Made by a program: the position numbers and the translations under genes
The notes under the pieces: generated by a model
Seen by the model: the letters and a program-made list of their open reading frames with translations, nothing else
What the model was told of the DNA's origin: nothing
The model's database searches: none
DNA from: Candidatus Zixiibacteriota bacterium
GTDB taxonomy: Bacteria > Zixibacteria > MSB-5A5 > UBA10806 > 4484-95
Length of the DNA stretch: 64,000 bases
NCBI GenBank assembly: GCA_024231855.1
Contig: JAAEQD010000106.1
Coordinates: forward strand, 62,001 to 126,000
Reading direction: 5' to 3'
Shown here: positions 1-8,791 of the stretch, one piece after another
Layout: every line of letters begins with the position of its first letter
How positions within the stretch are numbered: the stretch's first letter is position 1

Positions 1-1234
1 CCTGATACCAATCCGCTCGCGCCGATTGACCCAGGCCCCACGGGTCGCCGGCCTTTTCGAGGTTTTTTAAACACAACGTACCCTGCGAGGAGATATCGCC
101 CTCGTTTAAAACCAGCGCGCGACGGTAATCGATAAGCTTTGTGAACTGCTTGATAAACAGCGGACAGGCACGCTGACAGGCATAGCAGGTAGTGCACGAC
201 CAGATCACGTCATCGGTGATAACATCCTTGATCAGGTCCTCCTCGAACTCATCGCCTTTGCCGGCCATCAGATGGGCCGCTTTCTTTTCGGCGTGCTCGC
301 GAAGCTGCATCGTGATAGTTTTCGGCGACAGCGGCTTATCGGTGTTGAACGCCGGGCAAACATCCTGACATCGCCCGCACTCGGTGCAGGAGTAGCCATC
401 AAGAAGGTCTTTCCAGTTGTGCTCCTCAACCTTGATAATACCGAACGATTCCAGATCCTCATCCTCGAGATCGGGAGTCGATAATTTGGTGCCGGCCGAA
501 TCGTTGGTTAAAAATACGTTAATAAACGACGTTAAAACGTGCATATGTTTACCCATCGGGACATAACTGAGCATGGTCATAAAAAACACCAGATGTAGCC
601 ACCAGAATATTTTCGACCAGAGTACGGCCGTATCGGTCGGAACAGTCCAGAACATCGAGGCTAAATAATTACCGACGAAACTGCCGTTTTCGGTGACCTG
701 CTGAGCGGCCATGTTCAAACCATCGGAGAACAGGTCGAAAGCCATCAAGCCGAATATCAACATCAGTATGAAAAGCGCACCGGGGCTTTGCGACAGCCGT
801 TTGGGGCGAAGCACGTAACGCTTAAAAGCCGCCGCTACAACTCCGATTATCACCAGCAGGCTGAACAGATCCAGAAGAAATAGAAACGGTGTTTTGAAAA
901 CGTCGAAGAGGATTGGGATATGAAATCCCTGCGCGAATCCCTTGCCGAAAAAGTTAAGCGTGCCGAACGCGATTATCATGAAGCCCCAGAATATCAGGAA
1001 ATGAGCGACACCGGAAAACGGGTCATCCAGAAGACGTTTCTGGCCGAGTACGAATTTTATCACTCGGGCTATACCTTTGCCGATATCGACTTTGTAGTCT
1101 AACTTTTTAAATTGTTTTAATAGGTTGATATATTCGCTAATTACAAAGCCGAAAACGCCAATGCCAATTAAAAAAGCGATATAATAGATTATCGCCTCCA
1201 GACCGGTTGGGGTTATTTCATGAAGTTCCTGCAT
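1..1234 (-). CDS. Membrane-bound Fe-S oxidoreductase (HdrD/NarI-like fusion), 3' end cut by window
   Basis: This gene starts at the ATG at 1234 and runs off the left edge, so about 411 N-terminal residues are visible. The first 240 residues hold several hydrophobic segments (about 15-35, 78-95, 115-135, 152-170, 205-225), resembling the nitrate reductase gamma/HdrE type cytochrome b subunit. A soluble part follows with two four-cysteine ferredoxin motifs, CTECGRCQDVCP (Cys283, 286, 289, 293) and CTTCYACQRACP (Cys347, 350, 353, 357). The visible tail (DPWG) is typical of the linker before the cysteine-rich CCG domains of heterodisulfide-reductase-like proteins, which would lie outside the window. 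Likely role: electron transfer between the quinone pool and a cytoplasmic partner. The partner is not visible. The family call is firm; the substrate is unknown. Confidence 0.85.
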   Translation of the reverse strand, partial: MQELHEITPTGLEAIIYYIAFLIGIGVFGFVISEYINLLKQFKKLDYKVDIGKGIARVIKFVLGQKRLLDDPFSGVAHFLIFWGFMIIAFGTLNFFGKGFAQGFHIPILFDVFKTPFLFLLDLFSLLVIIGVVAAAFKRYVLRPKRLSQSPGALFILMLIFGLMAFDLFSDGLNMAAQQVTENGSFVGNYLASMFWTVPTDTAVLWSKIFWWLHLVFFMTMLSYVPMGKHMHVLTSFINVFLTNDSAGTKLSTPDLEDEDLESFGIIKVEEHNWKDLLDGYSCTECGRCQDVCPAFNTDKPLSPKTITMQLREHAEKKAAHLMAGKGDEFEEDLIKDVITDDVIWSCTTCYACQRACPLFIKQFTKLIDYRRALVLNEGDISSQGTLCLKNLEKAGDPWGLGQSARADWYQ

Positions 1235-1420
1235 ATTCTACACCTCGAAACTGTTAAGATCGCTTTCGAACCAGCGAAATTTCCCATAAACTATTCTATT
1301 ACATTAGGTATCATAATAGGAGCCTTGTCAACAATCAAGCAAAATTCAGCAGCCGTTTTAAGCGAAATTATGACCTGATTGTAAGAAATAAGCATTCGGT
1401 GAAAGCGCCGTATCTCATTG

Positions 1421-1449
1421 TTGACAACGGCGATGAATTTTCTTATTTT
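1421..1449 (+). promoter_or_regulatory. Sigma70-type promoter of the M29 aminopeptidase
   Basis: TTGACA at 1421-1426 matches the -35 consensus exactly. After a 17-base spacer comes TATTTT (1444-1449) as the -10 box. The start codon is at 1485, which gives a leader of about 30 bases with a GAGAGGA-like ribosome site. Confidence 0.65.
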
Positions 1450-1484
1450 AACGGCAATATGATTTATAAAAGAGAGGATAAAAT

Positions 1485-2591
1485 ATGACCGATCCCAGGA
1501 TCAAGAAGCTGGCCTATGTACTGCTTCACTACTCATGCAACGTGAAACGAAAACAACATGTCAAGCTTATCGGCGATGTTCAATCGATTCCGCTTATCAA
1601 GGAGCTTTATAAAGAGGCGCTGGCGATGGGCGCTTACCCATACACCAAGCTAATGGTCGATGATCTCACCGAGATATTCTTCAAAAACGCCAATAATGAT
1701 CAACTTACATATATCTCACCGATGGATAGATATGAGGTCGATAAAGTAGACGCCCTGGTGTTCACGCGCGCCTCATCAAATACACGCGCCCTTACCGGAA
1801 CCGATCCCAAGAAACAGGCGATAAGTCAGAAGGCACGCGGCAAACTTAACCAGAGATTTCACAAACGCGCGGCGGCCGGCGAGCTGTCATGGGTGCTCAC
1901 GCAGTTCCCGACTAACGCCTCGGCCCAGGATGCCAATATGTCATTGTCCGATTACGAGGATTTCATCTACGGCGCCTGCATGGTCGATAAGAAAGATCCG
2001 ATCGCGGCCTGGAAGAAGATGTCGGCGTACAACAAGAAGCTGATCAAATATCTCAGGCGCAGAAAAGAGATTCATATCGTGGCTCCGGATACCGACCTGA
2101 CATTCAACGTGGCCGGCCGCAAATGGATCAACTGCGACGGCGATAACAATTTCCCTGATGGCGAAGTGTTCACCGCGCCGGTCGAGAATTCGGCCAACGG
2201 CCATATCCATTTCTCGTTCCCGGCTGTTTACGGCGGCCGCGAGGTCACCGATGTGCGTATCGAGTTCAAAAACGGCAAGGCGGTTAAGGCGACCGCGGCC
2301 TCAGGCGGCGATTTCCTCAACGCCATGCTCAATATGGATAAAGGCGCGCGTTACCTGGGCGAGGTGGCGATCGGCACCAATTTCGGAATCCAGCAGTTCA
2401 CCCGCAATATTCTCTATGATGAGAAAATCGGCGGAACTCATCACATGGCCCTGGGCAATTCCTATCCCGAATCCGGCGGCAAGAACAAATCGGCCCTGCA
2501 CTGGGATATGATCTGCGATCTGCGCAGTAAAGACGCCTGCATGTACGCCGACGGGCAATTGTTTTTCAGGAATGGTAAGTTTTTGAAGTAG
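1485..2591 (+). CDS. Aminopeptidase, peptidase family M29
   Basis: The 368-residue length and motif order fit the M29 (AmpS/AmpT, thermophilic) metallo-aminopeptidases, which release N-terminal residues using two metal ions. Visible candidate ligands and catalytic residues are Glu227 (DGEVFTAPVE), Glu293 (LGEVAIG), Glu313, His319/320 (GGTHHMALG), Tyr327, and the HxD pair His339/Asp341 (ALHWDMICD). These match the family pattern E...E...H...Y...HxD. There is no signal peptide, so it is probably cytoplasmic. It stands alone between its own promoter (1421) and a strong terminator (2620). Confidence 0.93.
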   Translation: MTDPRIKKLAYVLLHYSCNVKRKQHVKLIGDVQSIPLIKELYKEALAMGAYPYTKLMVDDLTEIFFKNANNDQLTYISPMDRYEVDKVDALVFTRASSNTRALTGTDPKKQAISQKARGKLNQRFHKRAAAGELSWVLTQFPTNASAQDANMSLSDYEDFIYGACMVDKKDPIAAWKKMSAYNKKLIKYLRRRKEIHIVAPDTDLTFNVAGRKWINCDGDNNFPDGEVFTAPVENSANGHIHFSFPAVYGGREVTDVRIEFKNGKAVKATAASGGDFLNAMLNMDKGARYLGEVAIGTNFGIQQFTRNILYDEKIGGTHHMALGNSYPESGGKNKSALHWDMICDLRSKDACMYADGQLFFRNGKFLK

Positions 2592-2619
2592 GCGATAAAA
2601 TCATAACGAATAATCGTAT

Positions 2620-2645
2620 GGGCGTATTGATATACGCCCTTTTTT
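2620..2645 (+). terminator. Rho-independent terminator after the aminopeptidase
   Basis: Perfect 8-bp stem GGGCGTAT / ATACGCCC with loop TGAT, followed by a run of six T. It lies 29 bases after the stop codon and marks the edge between normal sequence and the AT-rich NACHT region. Confidence 0.85.
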
Positions 2646-2732
2646 CAAATTAAACAAACTAGAGCATGTGGATGTTTACTAGGCATGTTAATTATATACC
2701 AAATTAAAGTTATTTAAATGAGTAAATATTAC

Positions 2733-2759
2733 TTGACGAAAATGATGAAATTATATAAT
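2733..2759 (+). promoter_or_regulatory. Possible promoter of the NACHT gene
   Basis: TTGACG (2733-2738) and a perfect TATAAT (2754-2759) are separated by 15 bases, slightly short for sigma70. The leader to the ATG at 2907 would be about 140 bases and very AT-rich, so chance matches are possible. Confidence 0.35.
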
Positions 2760-2906
2760 TTATCTAAAGTATAAGTATAAATTAACGCAGTATCTGTATT
2801 AGGAACTAATTCCTTATACAAATTTAACCAAAACAAATAATTTACTAAATGGAATTTTAATAGGATTAAATTCATATGAATATTCCTTTACAGAAGCGGG
2901 GTTAAA

Positions 2907-5900
2907 ATGAATATGCCGCCAGAAGGAACATTATACTACATTTTAATTGCCACAATTGTTGCTGCTATTGTTGGTAAGTATAGCGACATACTCTTTAAAA
3001 AGATAATTTATTGGCCTATTGCAAAGGTTTGGAACTTATTTTACAAACTGATCGCTCCAAGTAATTTCCTATCTCTATCATTTTATAATTACAAACGTCA
3101 TATTTTGCGTTCAAAAATCGCACGGATTGAAACTGTCGTAGGTCCTGTATTAAAAATACCTCTTGAACAAGCTTATGCACCTATAAAATTTATTTCACGC
3201 GAGGTAGAACAAGGAATAGATTTATTCGAGCATACTTCTAAATGTAACCGATTTATTGTATTGGGCGGACCAGGCACCGGGAAAACTACACAAATGAAAT
3301 GCCTTATAATAAATATGTTAGAAAAAAAAACTAGAACTGAACTTGATAAAGTTATCCCAGTTTTTATAGTCCTACGTAAACTTGCTTCAAAAAAACATAC
3401 CGTTAAAGAAGCAATTATTGCTGCATTTGAAAAATACAATTTCCCCAAAGCGCATAAATATGTTGAAACTTGCCTGACGCGAGGGAAAATGCTTATTATT
3501 TTAGATGGGTTGGATGAAGTAGGAGTTAACAAAGCCTTTGTGAATAAGGAGATACGAGAGTTTTGCGAAAATGATGACTTACAGCAGGAAAAAAACCATG
3601 TTATAGTCACATGTAGAGAACATAGTTATCAAAACGATGAATTAAGAGATGTATTGCCCAATGTTGTCAAAGTTGAACCTTTTGCGAATCATCACATTAG
3701 AATATTTCTTAAGGGATGGCCATTACATCATAAAAGAAATGCTATTCAATTATATAGCAAAATCCAAGATGATCCCGTGATACGAGACATCTGTAGAAAT
3801 CCCCTTATGTTAACTATATTAACTGGGCTTTATATGGACGTTCAAAATTTCGAAATTCCAACTAATAGAACTAACTTCTACGAAAATGTCGTTGATGAGC
3901 TTATGATCAAAAGGCCTGAACGCAGAGAAATAAAGCAAATATACCACCCCAAAGATAAAATTAAAATTCTAGAACGTATTAGCCTAGAACGTCTTGAGAC
4001 TGTTCGGGAAAATGAAGACCCAGAAGAACTATCAACAAGCGCAATAAGGAAATATGCATATGAATTATGGGGAGATGAATACAATATTCGCAAACTTATT
4101 GAAGAGTTAGTCGATTTTAACGGGATAATTAAAATGTCTGGGAATGAAGCTTATACTTGTTCACACAGAACTATACAAGAATATCTTGCGGCCCGTGAAG
4201 CTCATCGAACAAAAAATACAAAACAATTCTTAGAACAATTTAGTGAGCACGATTATTTAATTGAGGTAGTCTATTTCTATTGTGGATTGATTAGAAATAT
4301 ACCTCAGATTAATGAAATTGTCAGTTCATTCACTGATCTCAAAAAATGGAAAGAAGCTGGGAGATGTATATTATTTACTTCCGAATCTCCCAATGAATCC
4401 GAGATAAGGTTAGTAAGCGAAAAACTACTAAATTATTTATCAAATCAACAAGATGTTGAAATTTGCCTGGAATTATTGTCATCTCTTACGCAAAAACGCG
4501 ATGCTGTATTTGAGTCAACACGAGAAATTTTTAATCATGCTATAGATCTATTAGCAAAAAGAAAAGGGGATAGCGATGCATCAGCCCTTGAAACTGTTCT
4601 ATCCGCTTCTCCAGAAATTGCAATGAAAGTTATACCGGGATTATTACAGCACGATTCAGGAAGATGGAAAAGAGCCGCTGTTAAACTTCTACATGATATC
4701 GGTACCGATGATGCGCTTGATAAATTAATTCAATTATTAGAATCCAGTGATAGCGACATCAAGTATGAAGCGAGTTTGTTATTAGCAGATTTAATTAAAA
4801 CCAGAAAGAAAGAGCTGTTAAAAAGAAAAGACCTTCTGCCCAATCGACAAGATTTAAATTTCTGGCCCCTTGAGGATCACTTTCCCAGTCAAATAGCTCT
4901 ACCTATGGCTGAAGCGTTAGTCGGTAGAGATCATTCCTCAAACTTCGCAATAAACTCGGCGGCTAAAGCTATAGAAATCAACACCATTAAGGATAAAAAT
5001 GATAAAAATTATCTACGCGCATGGTATAGAATACCTTTTTATTTGAAAGCTAAAAAATGCTTAAGTTATTTGGGAGATTTTATCTTAGCTATAGGTTTGT
5101 TTTCGGTAACAATTTTCAATTTTACTATTATTGCCATTACTATGCTTTCGTTTTTTAACCAAGATTTTATAATGGTGGATATTAATTCCTTCCAGATACA
5201 TTCTTTTAGCTATGAGAGTATTATTAATTTAAATCTTGAGGCTAAGAACCTGGCAACAATCGTAGAAGAACATTATCCATCTAATGCCTCCGGGATATCA
5301 CGTATACTTCCATGGAACTGGGAAGTAGAACCAATCCTTCCAGATAGTATAAATGAAGCATATAAAATTCTTTTAGATCTAAAAATGACATTTGGAAATC
5401 TGGTTAGAAATTACAAAATAACACAATTTCATCCTCTTTTAGAATTAATACCAAGTAACAGGCTTGATGAATTCTATGGGCTCTACGACAAAGCCTTAAA
5501 AGTTATACCAGACCCCGAGATATCAGCCATTGCTTTTCATTCTATCCCCAGTATTATTTTAATAGAGATTATATTTATACTTGTCATAATGCTTAATATT
5601 CCCGTTATTATTATGTATAAGAAGTATTTTAATATCAAGATTTCCCCACGGTTTCTATTATCAAACCAGGGTGTGCTTTTTCTTGCTCTAATAATTGCGC
5701 TTGGCGCATTCTGTGGTGTTAATCTTCAGACCTCATTTTTATTATCACTTTTATTAATTATTCCGTATTCTTTATATATGATTTTAACATTATTTCCCTT
5801 TTCAAACCATCTTGTCGTTCAACTAATTAGAGCATTCCATTCCGATAAGGATTATAGCAAACAGTTTTTGATAAAACAATTGTCCTATATTCAGATTTTC

Positions 5901-5975
5901 TTTTTGTTTCCTGTTTTCTACCAAAATTTAATATTAAAGCGCTATCTCACTATAAAAGATCGACGTTCAAAATGA
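2907..5975 (+). CDS. Membrane-anchored NACHT-family STAND NTPase with HEAT-like repeats
   Basis: A 1022-residue protein. A hydrophobic segment at 8-27 is followed by a NACHT NTPase: Walker A GGPGTGKT (120-127), Walker B LIILDGLDEVG (196-206), sensor-type HVIVTCRE (231-238), NPLMLTILTG (298-307), and the winged-helix end SHRTIQEYLAAREA (419-432). Residues about 530-690 contain HEAT-like helical pairs. The C-terminal third has about five hydrophobic segments (725-750 and several after 865), so the protein is probably held in the membrane at both ends. NACHT proteins of this kind act in bacterial anti-phage immunity and signal sensing; here the ligand and killing mechanism are inferred only as far as the membrane segments hint at membrane disruption. 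Base composition is much more AT-rich than the neighbours, consistent with transfer. It has no partner gene and is bounded by a terminator. Confidence 0.85.
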   Translation: MNMPPEGTLYYILIATIVAAIVGKYSDILFKKIIYWPIAKVWNLFYKLIAPSNFLSLSFYNYKRHILRSKIARIETVVGPVLKIPLEQAYAPIKFISREVEQGIDLFEHTSKCNRFIVLGGPGTGKTTQMKCLIINMLEKKTRTELDKVIPVFIVLRKLASKKHTVKEAIIAAFEKYNFPKAHKYVETCLTRGKMLIILDGLDEVGVNKAFVNKEIREFCENDDLQQEKNHVIVTCREHSYQNDELRDVLPNVVKVEPFANHHIRIFLKGWPLHHKRNAIQLYSKIQDDPVIRDICRNPLMLTILTGLYMDVQNFEIPTNRTNFYENVVDELMIKRPERREIKQIYHPKDKIKILERISLERLETVRENEDPEELSTSAIRKYAYELWGDEYNIRKLIEELVDFNGIIKMSGNEAYTCSHRTIQEYLAAREAHRTKNTKQFLEQFSEHDYLIEVVYFYCGLIRNIPQINEIVSSFTDLKKWKEAGRCILFTSESPNESEIRLVSEKLLNYLSNQQDVEICLELLSSLTQKRDAVFESTREIFNHAIDLLAKRKGDSDASALETVLSASPEIAMKVIPGLLQHDSGRWKRAAVKLLHDIGTDDALDKLIQLLESSDSDIKYEASLLLADLIKTRKKELLKRKDLLPNRQDLNFWPLEDHFPSQIALPMAEALVGRDHSSNFAINSAAKAIEINTIKDKNDKNYLRAWYRIPFYLKAKKCLSYLGDFILAIGLFSVTIFNFTIIAITMLSFFNQDFIMVDINSFQIHSFSYESIINLNLEAKNLATIVEEHYPSNASGISRILPWNWEVEPILPDSINEAYKILLDLKMTFGNLVRNYKITQFHPLLELIPSNRLDEFYGLYDKALKVIPDPEISAIAFHSIPSIILIEIIFILVIMLNIPVIIMYKKYFNIKISPRFLLSNQGVLFLALIIALGAFCGVNLQTSFLLSLLLIIPYSLYMILTLFPFSNHLVVQLIRAFHSDKDYSKQFLIKQLSYIQIFFLFPVFYQNLILKRYLTIKDRRSK

Positions 5976-6128
5976 AATATGTAATTGTACTTCCTATTGC
6001 TACTGGTAGATAAAAATTTAAAAACTCTGTCATATGCCCCCTTCACTTTTCCGCAACAAATCCGGAGCTGGAACGTAAACCTATAATGATAATAACCATC
6101 CGTTAACCTTTAGGACGAGGGTTTTTTG

Positions 6129-7871
6129 ATGAAAAACAGATACTATGTGATAACTTTAATGGTTCTTATTTTGAGCACGGTCGCCTACTCCGCCGGGATT
6201 GGCAGTGTCGATAAAGGCTCGATTTCTATCCTGGTCAAACATGATTCGGTGACAATCGCCTTGATGGACGACAATGGCGTATTCAAAGAGGCGACGTTCG
6301 GCAAGGACGGTTTCGGCGAGGCCAAACACTTCCTCCGGTACGACGAGAGCAATCCCGCCGATCTCCATGTGTATAACGAGCTTATACTAGACGGTGATAA
6401 AATCACTATCGACGGCGAGGTGTTTTCCTGCGACCAGATTGAGGGGATGTCGTTTGCCGGCGAATTCGACACCGGTTTTTCGTTTAAAGCCCGGTTCCCT
6501 CATGATGAGTACAAGTACAATCGCCAAAAGAAGATATATATCGAGAAAAAATCCATGAAAGATAAATTCGGATTCGGCGACCTGATAATCGAAGCCGGCG
6601 AGACTATCTATGGCGATGTGGTCGCGGTGACCGGCGATATCAAGGTTTACGGCGAGGTCATGGGGGATGTGGTCTCGGTGTTCGGCGATATCGAGATGCA
6701 TGACGGTAGTTCAGCCGGCGGCGATGTGGTGGCTCCATTCGGCCAGGTGATCAAGCGGGGCCGGATACAAATCGGCGGCGATTCGATGCCGCACAAAAGA
6801 TTCTCTAGTACATACAGAAATTCGGCCGATTTCAATTTCACCACCCGCTATAATCGGGTCGAAGGTTTGACTCTGCTCTCGGGCATAAATTACACCGATA
6901 AACATCGGGAACTGCCCGATTTCAGTTTCGATTTCGGCTACGCGTTTTCACTTAAGCGCTGGAATTTCGACGCCGGATTCCGTCAGCAGTTCGCCGATAA
7001 ATACGCGTTCTATTTCGGCGCCAACGTTTTCCGCGGCGCAGTCACACCCGATGAGTGGATGATCAGCTATGAGGAAAACACGGCCGCCACCCTGCTGTTT
7101 AAAGAGGATTTTCACGATTTCTACCATCACAAGGGATTCAAGGGCTACATGGGGCAAAATCTGGGACACCATGTTTATTTCCAGGCTGAATTCTTCGCCC
7201 AGGAAAATGAAGCCCTGACCAAGACAACCAATAAGGCTATTTTCGGCGGCAAGAAAAATTTCCGGGAGAACTACTCGACTGTCATGACCGATCCCGGGGT
7301 ACTGGAAAGTATCAACGGCAAAAGACGGATGCTGGCGGTGAGTTTCAACTGGGATAACCGCGATGACGAATGTTGGCCGCGTTCAGGGCAACTGGTTAAG
7401 CTAAGATATGAAACGGCCGGAGATGGTCAAGTAGGCAATCTCGGCGGCGATCAGTCGTTCGATATCGCTTACGCGACATTCGCTAATTACCTGCCGCTGA
7501 CCAGGAAACAGCATATCGGCTTGCGTCTGCAGGCGGGACATTCGGATCAGAATCTACCTCTCGATAAGTGGTTTTTCCTCGGCGGCATCGGTTCGCTTAG
7601 AGGTTATGACTATAAGGAATTCGCCGGCAATCGATATTTCCTGGCGAATCTAGATTACTATTTCGAGTTCTCATCAGGCTTCTCACTGGCGCTATTCGGC
7701 GATCTGGGCAAAGCTGGATTCTCCGAAACAGAATTTAAAGACAATGACCTTAATAGCGATGTCGGCGTTGGCGTAATTTTCGAGGACGCTTTCAGGCTGG
7801 ATATCGCGCAACGTATGGATGATACCGACAAAAACCCGATAGTCCGGGGTCGGTTCATGCTTCATTTCTAA
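6129..7871 (+). CDS. Outer-membrane barrel of the BamA/D15 type with a bactofilin-like beta-helical segment
   Basis: A 580-residue exported protein. The ATG at 6129 is chosen over the TTG just before it because GAGGG sits 7 bases upstream. Residues 1-22 form a signal peptide. Residues about 150-210 show short repeats (GDVVAVTGDIKVYGEVMGDV, SVFGDIEM, GGDVVAPFG) like polymer-forming bactofilin/beta-helix rungs. Residues 220-580 form a beta-barrel with the surface-antigen hallmark GGIGSLRGY near residue 480 and a C-terminal aromatic (F) signature. Such barrels assemble or transport proteins and lipids across the outer membrane. POTRA domains are not recognisable. The next gene starts inside its stop codon, so the two are co-translated. 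A TATAAT at 6082 could be its -10 box but has no good -35. Confidence 0.75.
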   Translation: MKNRYYVITLMVLILSTVAYSAGIGSVDKGSISILVKHDSVTIALMDDNGVFKEATFGKDGFGEAKHFLRYDESNPADLHVYNELILDGDKITIDGEVFSCDQIEGMSFAGEFDTGFSFKARFPHDEYKYNRQKKIYIEKKSMKDKFGFGDLIIEAGETIYGDVVAVTGDIKVYGEVMGDVVSVFGDIEMHDGSSAGGDVVAPFGQVIKRGRIQIGGDSMPHKRFSSTYRNSADFNFTTRYNRVEGLTLLSGINYTDKHRELPDFSFDFGYAFSLKRWNFDAGFRQQFADKYAFYFGANVFRGAVTPDEWMISYEENTAATLLFKEDFHDFYHHKGFKGYMGQNLGHHVYFQAEFFAQENEALTKTTNKAIFGGKKNFRENYSTVMTDPGVLESINGKRRMLAVSFNWDNRDDECWPRSGQLVKLRYETAGDGQVGNLGGDQSFDIAYATFANYLPLTRKQHIGLRLQAGHSDQNLPLDKWFFLGGIGSLRGYDYKEFAGNRYFLANLDYYFEFSSGFSLALFGDLGKAGFSETEFKDNDLNSDVGVGVIFEDAFRLDIAQRMDDTDKNPIVRGRFMLHF

Positions 7872-8659
7872 TGCGACTGATTATCTTAATATTCGCGGCG
7901 GTGATGTTTGTATCATCGCCGGCAACGGGGCAGGATAAACAACCGCGTGATTCCGATGATAAAAAAGAGGAGAAGCGCGAAAAATCCGGCGGCAAGCTGG
8001 ATAAAATTAAAGATAAAATATCGAAAAAAAGTAAACATGATGACGACGATGATGATTCGGATGATTCGATATTCGCTCATTTCGTTTTTCATTTCTGGTG
8101 GGATATCAACAAGCACTATCGTTATACCCCATACCCTTATTACAAGGCGGGACTGTTAGATAGAGATTCGAGCCTTATTCGGCCCCTTCACTTCGAAACA
8201 TCGCTTTCGGCATTTTCCGGTGGAAGCAATATCAGGGCGGTCAATTTTAACGGTAAACTAAAACTTTATACTATCTTTGGCCTCGAGTTCCAGTATAATG
8301 GTTTCACCGAGGATGATCTGATGAGCGGCTCGGAACTGAAGATGTTTCGGTTTGGCGGTGTGGTAAACCTACTCAGTCACCCTAACGGTTATCTGGAATT
8401 GAAATTCGGCGCTTGGGATATCGCCGATGCCGGAACGGGGCCGCTGATCGGTTTTGAGGCCGATATCGCCCCGGTTTATCCTGTAATGCTCAATTTTCGG
8501 GCCGACCTTTCCGAGATAAACGGCCACGATATAGCCGATTACGCTTTTACGTTCGGCTATGTCTACAAGCGTATCGAATTTTTCGGCGGCTACCGGGCTT
8601 TCGATCTGGCCGGCGAAACGATTGATGGGCCGATTGGCGGAGTAACTCTCAGGTTCTAA
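7871..8659 (+). CDS. Exported beta-barrel protein of unknown function
   Basis: 262 residues, starting at an ATG that overlaps the upstream stop (TAATG), so translation is coupled to the BamA-like gene. A signal peptide (1-20) is followed by a strongly charged linker (about 22-65: many Lys/Glu, then a run of Asp including DDDDDDSDDS). The rest has alternating hydrophobic strands and ends in Phe (GGVTLRF), typical of outer-membrane barrels. No family recognised. It probably works with the preceding barrel. Confidence 0.7.
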   Translation: MRLIILIFAAVMFVSSPATGQDKQPRDSDDKKEEKREKSGGKLDKIKDKISKKSKHDDDDDDSDDSIFAHFVFHFWWDINKHYRYTPYPYYKAGLLDRDSSLIRPLHFETSLSAFSGGSNIRAVNFNGKLKLYTIFGLEFQYNGFTEDDLMSGSELKMFRFGGVVNLLSHPNGYLELKFGAWDIADAGTGPLIGFEADIAPVYPVMLNFRADLSEINGHDIADYAFTFGYVYKRIEFFGGYRAFDLAGETIDGPIGGVTLRF

Positions 8660-8791
8660 GCGCTGAAACTTTCCTTCCTCGCGCGAGTTTAAAATCAAGT
8701 ATGATTAATAATTTATCTATAGTCTTAGCTTTATTATTAGCCAAAAACTGTTGCTTGTCATAATTATTTGGTTTATTGTATGGTTATGACC

